64,000 nucleotides of DNA from Sideroxydans sp. (GTDB lineage: Bacteria; Pseudomonadota; Gammaproteobacteria; Burkholderiales; Gallionellaceae). Numbering within the stretch: the stretch's first letter is position 1; each line of letters starts with the position of its first letter. The stretch covers positions 310,001 to 374,000 of the forward strand of contig JAQTUV010000003.1 of assembly GCA_028707175.1 (NCBI GenBank). Reading direction: 5' to 3'. The position numbers were made by a program, and so were the translations under genes. Of the stretch, positions 11,229 to 20,703 are shown one piece after another. The notes beneath the pieces are model-generated. The model did no database searches. It saw only the letters and a program-made list of their open reading frames with translations, and was not told the DNA's origin.

Positions 11229-11956
11229 AATTTCTGTAAGTCCCTCATCAATTCACGTGTATGCAATGGCTTTCCGGCCAGATAATGGTCCAGCAACATG
11301 CGTATCAGTTGTTTACTTTGACGGGCGCTAGTCACATCCCGATAATCATCTGCGGCCATATCCAACAACGTCTTACCCGAGATCGACATACCGTGTGTGA
11401 TGTTCGGCGTTTCGGGTATGGCGCCTCGCTCAAGTATATAGCGGTAACTTTGTGTGGGCACGATGGGTTTGTCTGTTCCAGCCTCATGCTCTAAGGTCAG
11501 TGCATATCCCAATTCTTGCAACATGTGCTTTTCAAAACAACGCAGGGTAATCGCATGGTCTTTTTCTTGGGCAAGACGTTGTAAGGTCTGCTGGTAATAA
11601 TCAAACAAATTTGCGTGAGGGTCATCACGTGCCATCAAATTGAGTATCAATTCGTTAAGATAGAAACCACACAATAATGCCGTGCCCTGCAGTTGCGGTT
11701 GGCCACCTTGCCATTCCGCGCCATGCAAGGTGCGCAATTCATGCTTGCCAAACCAACTCAAGGTGAGTGGCTGAAAACTCATTAACAGTCCACGCAATAC
11801 TGAGCGTGGTCGCCTAGCGCCACGCGCCACCAATGGCACACGCCCGTATCGTCGACTGAATATTTCTATAACAAGGCTGGTCTCACGGAACGGGTAGTTG
11901 TGCAGGACGAAAGCGGGTTCATCCTGAATACGCTGCTTGCTTGCTACGTTACTCAT
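11225..11956 (-). CDS. recO: DNA repair protein RecO
   Basis: Mediator of the RecFOR recombination pathway that helps RecA load on gapped single-stranded DNA. The 243-residue protein has the N-terminal OB fold ([31 protein letters not shown]) and an all-helical C-terminal domain with [15 protein letters not shown] and the [14 protein letters not shown] segment. The zinc-finger cysteines of some RecO proteins are not evident. It overlaps era by 8 bp, the usual era-recO-pdxJ order; RecR of the same pathway is encoded at 26569-27171. Confidence 0.93.
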   Translation of the reverse strand: MSNVASKQRIQDEPAFVLHNYPFRETSLVIEIFSRRYGRVPLVARGARRPRSVLRGLLMSFQPLTLSWFGKHELRTLHGAEWQGGQPQLQGTALLCGFYLNELILNLMARDDPHANLFDYYQQTLQRLAQEKDHAITLRCFEKHMLQELGYALTLEHEAGTDKPIVPTQSYRYILERGAIPETPNITHGMSISGKTLLDMAADDYRDVTSARQSKQLIRMLLDHYLAGKPLHTRELMRDLQKL

Positions 11957-12842
11957 ACCCCAAGGACTTCAACATTTGCGCGCTATCTGCCCATCCACTA
12001 CGCACTTTAACGAAGACTTCAAGAAATACTTTTCCATCGAATAGTTTTTCCATATCCAGACGCGCTTGAGTAGCGATTTCTTTTAGCTTCTCGCCTTTGC
12101 TCCCAATGAGCATCGCTTTGTGGGCATCTTTATCTACCAAGATGGCGGCATGGATACGGCGTAATTTGCCTTCCATTTGGAATTGCTCAATGATCACGCT
12201 CACAGAATAAGGAAGTTCATCACCAGTAAAACGGAAGACTTTTTCGCGCAATAATTCGGCAGCTAAGAAGCGCTCGTTACGGTCTGTGATGTCATCTTCT
12301 GCATAGAGATGTTCGCCTTCCGGCAGGAAAGGACGAATCGCCTCCAACAAAGTGTCCAGATGTTTATCTTGACGCGCACTCACAGGTACGATGGCGGCAA
12401 AATGACGCAATGCAGCGATCTCTTGAATGAAAGGCAACAATTCGTTCTTGTCTTGCATCAGATCTGCTTTATTGATGACCAGAATGACCGGACGATCTTT
12501 TGGCAACAGTTCCAAAACTTGCTTATCACGCTCATCGAAATGACGCGCTTCAAGCACAAACAAGACAACGTTCACTTCACGCAAACTGTTCGTCACGACA
12601 CGATTCATGCCTCGATTAAGGGCATTTGTATGCTGTGTCTGGAAACCTGGCGTATCGACAAAAACGTATTGCGTTTTATCCTGAGTCAAAATACCGGTGA
12701 TGCGGTGACGCGTCGTCTGTGCTTTGCGAGAGGTGATACTGATCTTTTGTCCAATCAGGTGATTGAGCAAGGTTGATTTGCCAACGTTAGGGCGGCCTAC
12801 GATGGCGATGAAACCGCTGTAATAATCTTGAGATTCGGTCAT
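11949..12842 (-). CDS. era: GTPase Era
   Basis: Essential GTPase that binds the 3' end of 16S rRNA and acts in 30S subunit maturation. The 297 residues carry G1 GRPNVGKS (16-23), the switch [10 protein letters not shown]3 DTPG, G4 NKAD and G5 SAR, then a C-terminal KH domain with the [11 protein letters not shown] loop. It lies directly after rnc with an ATGA overlap; RNase III and Era both act in rRNA maturation, and this coupling is conserved across proteobacteria. Confidence 0.97.
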   Translation of the reverse strand: MTESQDYYSGFIAIVGRPNVGKSTLLNHLIGQKISITSRKAQTTRHRITGILTQDKTQYVFVDTPGFQTQHTNALNRGMNRVVTNSLREVNVVLFVLEARHFDERDKQVLELLPKDRPVILVINKADLMQDKNELLPFIQEIAALRHFAAIVPVSARQDKHLDTLLEAIRPFLPEGEHLYAEDDITDRNERFLAAELLREKVFRFTGDELPYSVSVIIEQFQMEGKLRRIHAAILVDKDAHKAMLIGSKGEKLKEIATQARLDMEKLFDGKVFLEVFVKVRSGWADSAQMLKSLGYE

Positions 12843-13516
12843 TTTTTTTCTTTAATAAGTTGATTGGCGCGTTCAGCGGCGATTTGTTCGGCAATACGGC
12901 GACTAGCGCCCTCACCTTGAGTAGTTATTCCAAACTTGCTGATGTGACAGGAAACAACAAAGGTTTGCGCATGTGCCTCTCCTTTGATTTCAACAACGTT
13001 ATATTGTGGAAGCGCGATTTTTCGGCCTTGCAAATACTCTTGAAGCTGCGTTTTGGCATCTTTACCCATAGCTGCCAAATCAAGTTCCGCGATCAATGGA
13101 ACATAAAGTCCTAAGACCACTTTTTCAGCGACAGAAAAATCAGCATCCAAGATCACTGCGCCAAAAATAGCCTCCAACGCATCAGCTAACATCGAGGGGC
13201 GTAGCGCACCACCACTCTTCAGTTCACCCTCACCTAGTAACAGTTCAGGGCCAATGGAGATTTTCTGTGCCAATTTGGCTAAGGTGTTTTGATTGACCAG
13301 ATTAGAGCGCAGACGAGATAACTCGCCTTCAGGCATCTCAGGGAACGTCGTAAACAAATATTTGGCAATCGCACAGTTAAGAACGCTGTCGCCCAAAAAC
13401 TCCAAACGTTCGTTGTGCGCTGCGCTGTAACTACGATGTGTCAGCGCACGCTGCAATAAGGCTGGCTGCGTAAACACATAGCCTAGCTGCTTAGTTAGTG
13501 CGGTGTGCTTCATCAA
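12839..13516 (-). CDS. rnc: Ribonuclease III
   Basis: Double-strand-specific endoribonuclease that releases rRNA precursors and processes structured mRNAs. Seen: the RNase III signature [12 protein letters not shown] (about 36-47), the second acidic site [15 protein letters not shown] (Asp and Glu metal ligands) and a C-terminal double-stranded-RNA-binding domain ([11 protein letters not shown] to [17 protein letters not shown]). 225 residues is the normal length. ATGA overlaps with DUF4845 upstream and era downstream. Confidence 0.97.
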   Translation of the reverse strand: MMKHTALTKQLGYVFTQPALLQRALTHRSYSAAHNERLEFLGDSVLNCAIAKYLFTTFPEMPEGELSRLRSNLVNQNTLAKLAQKISIGPELLLGEGELKSGGALRPSMLADALEAIFGAVILDADFSVAEKVVLGLYVPLIAELDLAAMGKDAKTQLQEYLQGRKIALPQYNVVEIKGEAHAQTFVVSCHISKFGITTQGEGASRRIAEQIAAERANQLIKEKK

Positions 13517-13887
13517 TTAGCTTGAGCACTGCTGGGGTGAAATTCCAGCAATAGTGTGATGTTGGCTACCAAGGGAATTTTAACGACATAATCTGCACGA
13601 AGAATCAGATGTCCATCGTCTTTTTCGATATCAATATCTTCTGAGGTAATATCGTTGATGTAGTTGATATTCGCTTTTTTGGAGTAGGACATTTTAATTT
13701 CCGAAAGCGCCGCAGTTTGCATTGTCGGATCATCGGAGATCGATTTGAATATCTGTGCAATCTGCGCGCTATGAATATAAGCGGGCACCATCTTCATGCC
13801 AATAATCGCTACAAAAATCAATACGAACGCTAACATGAGGAAGCCTAAAAAACTTACCCCCCGTTGTTGATGCGCAATCATATTCAT
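13513..13887 (-). CDS. DUF4845 membrane protein
   Basis: A small protein with one N-terminal transmembrane helix (GVSFLGFLMLAFVLIFVAIIGMKMVP) and a periplasmic C-terminal domain, matching DUF4845 proteins always found between lepB and rnc in beta- and gammaproteobacteria. The helix resembles that of pilin-like proteins, but no secretion role is shown. The start at 13887 (MNMIAHQQ) is chosen because AAAGGAG lies six bases upstream; an ATG two codons earlier would abut the SD. Function unknown; the locus is conserved. Confidence 0.85.
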   Translation of the reverse strand: MNMIAHQQRGVSFLGFLMLAFVLIFVAIIGMKMVPAYIHSAQIAQIFKSISDDPTMQTAALSEIKMSYSKKANINYINDITSEDIDIEKDDGHLILRADYVVKIPLVANITLLLEFHPSSAQAN

Positions 13888-13911
13888 CTTCATCTCCTTT
13901 GCAAAAACCAG

Positions 13912-14715
13912 CTAATCAATCGATAAACCAATGCGTTCTAACTCACCAAAATTCATCCAAATAAAGAATGCTTTTCCAACAATCATTTCATCTGGCACAA
14001 AACCCCAATATCGACTATCTCGACTGTTGTCACGATTGTCACCCATCATGAAGTAATGCCCATCAGGCACTGTGCAGCGCATTTCTTCCACCGAATAGCT
14101 ACATAGCTCATGATGAGGGAAAGCATCTACGTTAGCCAAGTGTATAGATGGCATCTCTGGGTTGAGCAAGACTGCATGGTTACGGCCACCAAAGTTTTCT
14201 TGGTATTGCTCTGTGTGCACGAAATTCAAACCACTTTCCAAGAAGTTGTAATCCTCTCCTTGTTTTTTTGTTTGCTCGACACCGTTCAACCACAATTTCT
14301 TTTCTCGATATACCAAGGTGTCTCCCGGCAGGCCGATGACTCTTTTGATGTAATCGACAGAAGGGTCATTGGGATAGTGGAACACCATGACATCACCCCT
14401 TTGGGGTTGCCCTACCTCAATGATCTTCTTATTCACGATAGGAAGGCGTAATCCATAGGTGTATCGATTAACCAAGATAAAGTCCCCAACATGCAGGGTT
14501 GGGACCATTGAGCTAGAGGGGATCTTAAACGGCTCTACGAGGAATGATCGCAAGCAAAATACCACCAATATGACGGGAAAAAAGCTCTTTGAATATTCCA
14601 CCCACCATGGCTCAGCGACGGATGCCGAACGATCTTTCTTTAAGACGAAGTGATCTAGCAACCAGATCAGCCCAGTCACCAATAGCAATACAACCATAAT
14701 CAACGCAAACGTCAT
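13912..14715 (-). CDS. lepB: Signal peptidase I
   Basis: Cleaves signal peptides from exported proteins at the outer face of the inner membrane. 267 residues: two N-terminal transmembrane helices (about 4-20 and 44-60), then the catalytic serine in IPSSSMVPTL (Ser69) and the general-base lysine in YIKRVIGLPGD (Lys125), plus the GDNRDNSRDSRYWG box near the C-terminus. It follows lepA by 12 bases as in E. coli. Many exported proteins in this window would depend on it; lipoproteins use LspA instead. Confidence 0.97.
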   Translation of the reverse strand: MTFALIMVVLLLVTGLIWLLDHFVLKKDRSASVAEPWWVEYSKSFFPVILVVFCLRSFLVEPFKIPSSSMVPTLHVGDFILVNRYTYGLRLPIVNKKIIEVGQPQRGDVMVFHYPNDPSVDYIKRVIGLPGDTLVYREKKLWLNGVEQTKKQGEDYNFLESGLNFVHTEQYQENFGGRNHAVLLNPEMPSIHLANVDAFPHHELCSYSVEEMRCTVPDGHYFMMGDNRDNSRDSRYWGFVPDEMIVGKAFFIWMNFGELERIGLSID

Positions 14716-14727
14716 TTTTTCATCAAC

Positions 14728-16521
14728 TCACTTATCGTCCACACGCAGAATCGCCAAGAATGCTTCCTGCGGAATTTCAACGCTACCCACTTGTTTCATG
14801 CGTTTTTTACCTGCCTTTTGTTTCTCAAGCAGTTTCTTTTTGCGCGAAATATCGCCACCGTAACATTTTGCCAATACGTTCTTGCGCAAAGCCTTCACGT
14901 TCTCACGCGAGATGATATTTGCTCCAATCGCGGCTTGAATCGCAACATCGAACATTTGGCGTGGAATCAATTCACGCATCTTGGCCGCCACTTCACGTCC
15001 ACGATATTGGCTGTTTGCTCGATGCACGATAATGGACAGAGCATCCACTTTTTCGCTATTGATGAGCATATCAACCTTCACCACATCTGCGGTTCGGTAT
15101 TCTTTGAATTCATAATCCATCGAGGCATAACCGCGCGAAACAGATTTCAATTTATCAAAGAAATCCAATACGATTTCCCCCATCGGCATCTCGTACTGCA
15201 ACAACACTTGCTTACCGTGGTAGCTCATGTCCAGCTGTACGCCACGCTTAGCTGTACACAACGTAATCACAGCACCAACGTATTCCTGTGGCATATACAG
15301 ATTGACGTGAACAATAGGTTCGCGAATCTCTTCAATTTTTGAAACATCCGGCAGTTTTGAAGGATTGTCGACCGTCAACACGGTGCCATCCTTTTGCACG
15401 ACCTCATACACAACAGTAGGCGCAGTGGTAATCAAGTCCATATCGAACTCACGCTCCAACCGCTCTTGTACAATTTCCATGTGCAACAAACCTAGGAACC
15501 CACAACGGAAACCAAACCCCAGCGCTTGAGATACTTCAGGCTCGTATTGCAAAGAAGAATCGTTTAGCTTGAGCTTCTCTAATGAGTCACGCAAGGCTTC
15601 GTACTGATTGGATTCCACGGGGAATAAGCCCGCAAACACCTGTGGCTGAACTTCTTTGAAGCCTGGCAAGGCACTGCTCGCAGGACGAACCACTGTAGTG
15701 ACGGTGTCACCCACTTTGGCATCTTTAAGCTCTTTGATACCTGCGATAACGAAACCCACCTGCCCTGCTGACAACGAATCGCGTGGCTGGGATTTTGGAG
15801 TAAAGACACCGACATGCTCAGTTAGATGTTGAGCACCATTAGCCATAAACAGTATCTTGTCTTTTGGCTTGAGCGTACCGTTCACGATACGCAGCAACAT
15901 CACCACACCCACGTAATTATCAAACCATGAGTCAACGATTAATGCCTGCAAAGGTGCAGTAACATCTCCTTTGGGAGGCGGTACTTTAAGGATGAGAGAC
16001 TCCAGCACGTCTTCTACCCCAAGCCCCGTCTTTGCAGAACAATGCACCGCATCTTGTGCATCGATGCCAATCACATCTTCAATCTCTGCAATCGCATTTT
16101 CTGGATTCGCAGATGGCAGATCGATTTTATTCAATACTGGAATAACTTCCACACCCAAGTCCAACGCGGTATAGCAGTTAGCAACTGTTTGGGCTTCGAC
16201 ACCTTGAGAAGCATCAACCACTAACAACGCTCCTTCACAGGCTGAAAGCGAACGCGATACTTCATAAGAGAAGTCGACATGCCCAGGCGTATCGATGAGA
16301 TTTAGGTTGTATATCTGCCCATCTCTAGCCTTGTAAGATAAGGCCGCCGTCTGAGCTTTGATGGTGATCCCGCGCTCGCGTTCGATATCCATCGAGTCCA
16401 GAACCTGAGCTTCCATCTCACGGTCTGACAAGCCACCACAAAGGTGAATGATTCGATCTGCAAGCGTTGATTTGCCATGATCGATGTGGGCAATAATTGA
16501 AAAGTTACGTATATGCTGCAT
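14728..16521 (-). CDS. lepA: Elongation factor 4 (LepA)
   Basis: Ribosome-associated translational GTPase that acts on stalled or early-initiating ribosomes. The GTPase motifs [21 protein letters not shown] and NKIDLP are present, followed by the EF-G-like domains and the LepA-specific C-terminal domain ending in [19 protein letters not shown] start at the ATG at 16521 ([16 protein letters not shown]), the family's usual N-terminus; an in-frame TTG three codons earlier is less likely. No strong SD is visible. A likely -10 box (TAGAAT on the minus strand at 16573-16578) sits in the gap upstream. Confidence 0.96.
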   Translation of the reverse strand: MQHIRNFSIIAHIDHGKSTLADRIIHLCGGLSDREMEAQVLDSMDIERERGITIKAQTAALSYKARDGQIYNLNLIDTPGHVDFSYEVSRSLSACEGALLVVDASQGVEAQTVANCYTALDLGVEVIPVLNKIDLPSANPENAIAEIEDVIGIDAQDAVHCSAKTGLGVEDVLESLILKVPPPKGDVTAPLQALIVDSWFDNYVGVVMLLRIVNGTLKPKDKILFMANGAQHLTEHVGVFTPKSQPRDSLSAGQVGFVIAGIKELKDAKVGDTVTTVVRPASSALPGFKEVQPQVFAGLFPVESNQYEALRDSLEKLKLNDSSLQYEPEVSQALGFGFRCGFLGLLHMEIVQERLEREFDMDLITTAPTVVYEVVQKDGTVLTVDNPSKLPDVSKIEEIREPIVHVNLYMPQEYVGAVITLCTAKRGVQLDMSYHGKQVLLQYEMPMGEIVLDFFDKLKSVSRGYASMDYEFKEYRTADVVKVDMLINSEKVDALSIIVHRANSQYRGREVAAKMRELIPRQMFDVAIQAAIGANIISRENVKALRKNVLAKCYGGDISRKKKLLEKQKAGKKRMKQVGSVEIPQEAFLAILRVDDK

Positions 16522-16540
16522 GGGGTTCAAAGTAAATTAT

Positions 16541-16593
16541 CCCGTCAAAAGCGGCGGTTGCGCGAGGCGCGGATTCTAGCCGATTTTGACGGG
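16541..16593 (-). promoter_or_regulatory. Palindrome-flanked promoter region of lepA
   Basis: The 77-base gap between mucD and lepA contains perfect 10-bp arms CCCGTCAAAA (16541-16550) and TTTTGACGGG (16584-16593) separated by 33 GC-rich bases. On the minus strand a TAGAAT hexamer (16578-16573) resembles a -10 box for lepA, but I see no good -35 at the right distance. The arms could act as a protein site or as an imperfect terminator for mucD. Confidence 0.35.
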
Positions 16594-16608
16594 GTACGTT
16601 GCCTGAGC

Positions 16609-18009
16609 TTACTGCGATAACTTAGCATCCAATCGAATCGGAATATACACAGTGCTCCCATCTCGACGAATCAATAGCGCAATATTGCGCCCTGGCTCTA
16701 CTTTTTTAATCACTTCATTGAATTGAGCTAACGTTCGCACCTCAACATTGCCCACTTGCAAAATTACATCCCCGCGTTGAAGTTCGGCTTGAGCCGCAAC
16801 TCCTTTTGCTTCTTCAACCAGCAAGCCCCCCTCAACTTTAAGCTCAGCCTTTTGCGCATCATTCAGTTCACTCAAGGTAAGTCCAAGCCGGCTGACGTTA
16901 TAGCTTGACGTTTGCTCTTTATTGCCAGATAGACGTTGCTTGTCAGAAACCTCCAAAATCTCTCCGACCAACAACGTGGCTTCCAAAACCCCGCCTTTTC
17001 TCCACAACTGCACGGGAACCTTAGTGCCCGGCTTAGTTGCCGCCACGATACGCGGCAAATCTATGGACTTTTCTATCTGCTTACCATCAAATTTGAGAAT
17101 AACATCGCTTGGCTTTATTCCCGCTTTATCCGCCGGCCCACCTTTTTCAACGCCAGCGATCAATGCACCTAATGGCTTAACCATTCCAAAGGAATCGGCA
17201 AGTTCACGCGTCACTTCTTGAATATTGACCCCGATACGACCACGTATCACTTTGCCGCTGCTACGCAGTTGATTTACCACATCCATCGCCACATTGATGG
17301 GGATAGAGAATGACAGGCCCATATATCCGCCGGAACGACTGTATATCTGAGAGTTGATGCCCACCACCTCGCCATTCATATTAAACAATGGGCCACCTGA
17401 ATTTCCTGGGTTAATGGCAACATCAGTTTGAATAAATGGAACGAAGTTTTCTTGTGGTAATGAGCGACCTTTTGCGCTGACGATTCCTGCGGTAACACTG
17501 CTATCAAAACCAAAAGGAGAGCCTATAGCAAGCACCCATTCCCCCACTTTTAGTAAATCAGGATTCCCCAACACGACTTTAGGCAATCCCGTCGCCTCAA
17601 TTTTTAATAGAGCCACATCAGTACGCTTATCCGCCCCAATCACTTTAGCTTTAAATTCACGCTTATCAGATAAACGAACCGTGATTTTGTCTGCTCGATC
17701 TACCACATGAGCGTTAGTTAATATGTAACCATCCCCGCTGATGATGAATCCAGACCCCAATGATTGCGATTCTTGCTGTTGTGGAACAACTTGCCCAAAA
17801 CGCCTAAAGAACTCATTTAACGGATCGTTATCTGGCAAATTCGGCATTCCAGGCATTGCCTGTTGAGTCTGTAAAATCTGCGTCGTACTCACATTGACTA
17901 CAGACGATGCCTGCTTCTCCACCAACTCCGTAAAATCAGGCAATTCTTTAGCTAAAGATAAATTCGAAAATAGGACTGCTAACAAAAACGCTGTTATTCG
18001 CTTAAGCAT
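16609..18009 (-). CDS. mucD: Do-family periplasmic serine protease (MucD/DegP type)
   Basis: Periplasmic HtrA protease/chaperone that degrades misfolded envelope proteins. Signal peptide MLKRITAFLLAVLFSNLSLA, then a trypsin-like domain with His101 (TNAHVVD), Asp131 (RTDVALLK) and Ser204 (NPGNSGGP), and two PDZ domains (from about 260 and 370). The ATG at 18009 is preferred because GAGG lies six bases upstream; the longer reading starts with GTG. The gene closes the rpoE-rseA-rseB-rseC-mucD cluster, the same order as algU-mucABCD in Pseudomonas, so it is expected to be in the sigma-E regulon. Confidence 0.95.
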   Translation of the reverse strand: MLKRITAFLLAVLFSNLSLAKELPDFTELVEKQASSVVNVSTTQILQTQQAMPGMPNLPDNDPLNEFFRRFGQVVPQQQESQSLGSGFIISGDGYILTNAHVVDRADKITVRLSDKREFKAKVIGADKRTDVALLKIEATGLPKVVLGNPDLLKVGEWVLAIGSPFGFDSSVTAGIVSAKGRSLPQENFVPFIQTDVAINPGNSGGPLFNMNGEVVGINSQIYSRSGGYMGLSFSIPINVAMDVVNQLRSSGKVIRGRIGVNIQEVTRELADSFGMVKPLGALIAGVEKGGPADKAGIKPSDVILKFDGKQIEKSIDLPRIVAATKPGTKVPVQLWRKGGVLEATLLVGEILEVSDKQRLSGNKEQTSSYNVSRLGLTLSELNDAQKAELKVEGGLLVEEAKGVAAQAELQRGDVILQVGNVEVRTLAQFNEVIKKVEPGRNIALLIRRDGSTVYIPIRLDAKLSQ

Positions 18010-18036
18010 TGTTATCCTCACAAATGAATTTAAGAA

Positions 18037-18480
18037 TTACGAAGGGGAACTAATTGATTGCACAACAACTTGTGATTGACGTTCAGGAAAAATTTTTACC
18101 AAAAAAAATCCAATTAACAATCCAGCCATCGCAGCAGCAGCTGACCAGATATCACGCGTAACCAGGTTTCCTGCAACACTTGACCCAATAAAACCACCGG
18201 CCATCATTGTAAATAGCGGCAACATATACATCAGCAAGACACTTCTCAACAGACCACCATCTTCAAGCGCAACGACAACCTCATCGCCGACTTTCGCACC
18301 TAACATATTGCTCACAACAAACTTTCGAGGCTCACTACCGCAAAACACCTTTGACAATTTCTCACTACCGCAGCCATTTTTGCTACTACATTGACCGCAA
18401 CCGCCTCCATTCAGCGGACTTATTTCTGCATTATTTCCGCTAACACTGAGTATGACACCGCGCATTTCCAACATACTCAT
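18037..18480 (-). CDS. rseC: RseC/MucC family protein
   Basis: A 147-residue inner-membrane protein: an N-terminal cysteine cluster (GGGCGQCSSKNGCG, about 26-39, plus a further Cys near 47) that may hold an Fe-S cluster or do redox chemistry, and two transmembrane helices (about 80-97 and 105-128). RseC proteins modulate sigma-E signalling and, in E. coli, help reduce SoxR. The start overlaps the rseB stop by ATGA. The gene sits in its expected place between rseB and mucD. Confidence 0.9.
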   Translation of the reverse strand: MSMLEMRGVILSVSGNNAEISPLNGGGCGQCSSKNGCGSEKLSKVFCGSEPRKFVVSNMLGAKVGDEVVVALEDGGLLRSVLLMYMLPLFTMMAGGFIGSSVAGNLVTRDIWSAAAAMAGLLIGFFLVKIFPERQSQVVVQSISSPS

Positions 18481-19451
18481 TCACCCGCCAACCTAACGGA
18501 GTCTGCTACTTGAATAACCACCCGAGGAGGCACCTCGCCAACTACCGTGATTAAATTGTCACCAGCTAGTCGGTTGTACATGTGTATAGCTCCACGCCCT
18601 GACAAACCCGTTACATTTTTAGCACCCGTAGCTTTTTCAATAAACACGGATATACCTGACAAGCCATCCGAGTACACCATATGCACAACCGAGTTGTTCT
18701 TCTCAGCAAGAGTGCGGTTAATTTCAAGGACTTTTCTAAATCCTGACGGCAAGAAATCAACCTGCCAAAAACTTGTTGTCGCTAATTTTTGGGCAACATT
18801 AGGTACCTCAATCGATTTTGAATTTGGCAAAATTTGATCTTGCTTAATCCATTTTCGATCTATGTCCTTATCCCCAATCGTTAATTGTGAAAAAGAATAC
18901 TCTTCAATAATGCCACCATGCTCATCCTGTACAACTGCTTTCAATAACAAACCAGACTGACTATGAGCCCACATTTTTCGCGTGTATCTCAGCTTATCTT
19001 TAGGTTGGAAAATCAAAGTATGCGCGTGATAATCCGCGACCCTATCTTCCTCTCCCTGAGAAATCTGGTAGTTGTCTTTCAGCGATTGAATTTGCTCCGG
19101 CAACAGCGCGGGGAAAGTGCGTTGCGAGCGCCTTTTTTCAACCCGCACCTTTTTGCCTCCCACATAAAGCCATACGTTGTCATTGTTACGTATGACTTCG
19201 CGCCTAAGCCCATCCAGCCCTTCCAAGCGCTCGTGCTCACCATCCTTATCTGAGATATGAGTAATACGAGATGTTTCAACACGACCGCCAGACTGATAGA
19301 CAAATACGCCACTATAGTTCGTCTGATGCGCAGCAAACGCCATAGTCTTCAGCCAGTCAGAATCTTCCAGTAAAGGATCGGCAAGCGCCACCCCTCCCAA
19401 CAACTGGAGTAACAAAAGGAGACTAGTGAATTTTAGAGATGTGAAATTCAC
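18477..19451 (-). CDS. rseB: Sigma-E regulatory protein RseB (MucB)
   Basis: Periplasmic sensor that binds the anti-sigma factor RseA and protects it from proteolysis until envelope stress or mislocalised lipids displace it. 324 residues with a signal peptide (LLLLLQLLGGVALA) and the MucB/RseB lipoprotein-carrier-like fold: TNYSGVFVYQSGGRVETSRI, the LDGLRREVIRNND segment and a C-terminal domain from about residue 225. ATGA overlap with rseA upstream and rseC downstream ties the three together. Confidence 0.93.
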   Translation of the reverse strand: MNFTSLKFTSLLLLLQLLGGVALADPLLEDSDWLKTMAFAAHQTNYSGVFVYQSGGRVETSRITHISDKDGEHERLEGLDGLRREVIRNNDNVWLYVGGKKVRVEKRRSQRTFPALLPEQIQSLKDNYQISQGEEDRVADYHAHTLIFQPKDKLRYTRKMWAHSQSGLLLKAVVQDEHGGIIEEYSFSQLTIGDKDIDRKWIKQDQILPNSKSIEVPNVAQKLATTSFWQVDFLPSGFRKVLEINRTLAEKNNSVVHMVYSDGLSGISVFIEKATGAKNVTGLSGRGAIHMYNRLAGDNLITVVGEVPPRVVIQVADSVRLAGE

Positions 19452-19924
19452 TCTTTTTCCGCAACTGTATGTATGTATGTAGCAGCGCCCTGCACATCAG
19501 CACTAGGGGATACTTCTTGGTGGGCCATCAAATAATCATTTGATTGAAAAGATGCGGGGCGAATCGAACTGCTGTTCTGTACTGAAGCCATTTGAGGTGT
19601 CGGTTCAGTGTTAATTTGCATTGACATCCACGCCACAATCGACAGCGCCATGATTGATGCAGCAACTGAGAATGCGTACTGTTTGATCTTCTGAGGTTGG
19701 CGACTACGGGGTGCCAAAACGGTAGGTTCAGCTTGCAAACGCTCTCTAAAAGAAGCGCTTAAATCTCGGTGAACATGATCGGGCTGACGTAAAGCATCTC
19801 CAATCAAATGGTAAGTCGCCCAATCTGCGCGAGCCTCTGGATGTCGTTTCAATTTATCTAAGAATGCTTCCGCATCATCCTCAAACATTTCACCATCCAT
19901 CAATACAGATATCTCTTGTTTCAT
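19448..19924 (-). CDS. rseA: Anti-sigma-E factor RseA (MucA)
   Basis: Membrane-spanning anti-sigma factor that holds RpoE inactive. About 158 residues: an N-terminal cytoplasmic domain beginning KQEISVLMDGEMFEDDAEAF with the DWATYHLIGDALRQ helix, one transmembrane helix (YAFSVAASIMALSIVAWMSM) and a periplasmic tail. I place the start at the ATG at 19924: GAGGTG lies six bases upstream, while the longer reading uses GTG. This leaves a two-base gap after rpoE. Release requires cleavage by DegS/RseP-type proteases, which are not in this window. Confidence 0.93.
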   Translation of the reverse strand: MKQEISVLMDGEMFEDDAEAFLDKLKRHPEARADWATYHLIGDALRQPDHVHRDLSASFRERLQAEPTVLAPRSRQPQKIKQYAFSVAASIMALSIVAWMSMQINTEPTPQMASVQNSSSIRPASFQSNDYLMAHQEVSPSADVQGAATYIHTVAEKE

Positions 19925-19926
19925 CT

Positions 19927-20526
19927 TCACCACCTCTTATCGTCGCTTGTTCCTAACAAGGGTCGCAGGTTTGTTGCGACCACTTCACGCGCCCTAAATA
20001 TGCGTGATCTAACTGTTCCAATCGGGCAATTCATTACTGCCGCGATCTCTTCATAACTCAAACCTTCTATCTCCCGCAATGTCAATGCAGTACGTAAATC
20101 TTCTGGTAGTTGTTGTAAAGAAGCATTCACAACATCAACCACCTGCTTACTCATCAATTCATTTTCTGGCGTAGCAACCTCGTGTAACAACGAAGCATCC
20201 TCAAAATCTTCAGCCTCATCAGAGTCGTATGGCGTACTAGTGGGGGCTTTTCTCCCCTGAGCCAACAAATGATTCTTGGCCGTATTAATCCCAATGCGAT
20301 ACAACCACGTATAGAACGCGCTATCACCGCGAAACGCAGGCAATGCTCGATAGGCCTTAATAAACGCCTCCTGCGCTAAATCTTCAGCCTCCGCTGCATT
20401 ACGCACAAAACGCGAGATCAACCTCCCTAAACGGCGCTGGTATTTGACCACGAGCAACTCGAACGCGTGCTTATCGCCGCGCTGCGCACGTTCTACCAGC
20501 TGTTGATCGACCTCCCTGTCACCCAT
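19927..20526 (-). CDS. rpoE: Extracytoplasmic-stress sigma factor RpoE (AlgU)
   Basis: ECF sigma factor for envelope stress. 199 residues with region 2 (FELLVVKYQRRLGRLISRF, AEDLAQEAFIKAYRAL, FYTWLYRIGINTAKNHL) and region 4 (LREIEGLSYEEIAAVMNCPIGTVRSRIFRAR). It is the first gene of the rse operon and diverges from nadB, as in Pseudomonas and E. coli. I did not find a clear GGAACTT-type autoregulatory promoter in the 177-base gap. A sequence matching the sigma-E promoter is found instead in front of the small gene at 45666. Confidence 0.96.
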   Translation of the reverse strand: MGDREVDQQLVERAQRGDKHAFELLVVKYQRRLGRLISRFVRNAAEAEDLAQEAFIKAYRALPAFRGDSAFYTWLYRIGINTAKNHLLAQGRKAPTSTPYDSDEAEDFEDASLLHEVATPENELMSKQVVDVVNASLQQLPEDLRTALTLREIEGLSYEEIAAVMNCPIGTVRSRIFRAREVVATNLRPLLGTSDDKRW

Positions 20527-20687
20527 TCCGATTCCCGGTTTTTATAGATATTGAGCTACCATACATAGCTTGTCAGTATAACCGGACGGTTACATATCGT
20601 CAGCATTGACCGTAACGCACGAATGGACAACGCTATAAAAAATTAGTTCATTTCACAACTTATTGGAACTAACTTCCTATCTGAATT

Positions 20688-20703
20688 TGCTATAGTCACA
20701 CCA
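20688..20703 (+). promoter_or_regulatory. Extended -10 promoter immediately before nadB
   Basis: TGCTATAGT at 20688-20696 is an extended -10 element ending seven bases before the nadB ATG. Transcription from it would begin at or next to the start codon, giving an almost leaderless message; this fits the absence of any ribosome-binding site. No good -35 is seen. Confidence 0.4.

Noticed and set aside
20661..20685. GGAACT ... TCTGA near nadB as a sigma-E promoter
   Set aside because: The two elements are only nine bases apart; sigma-E needs about 16.
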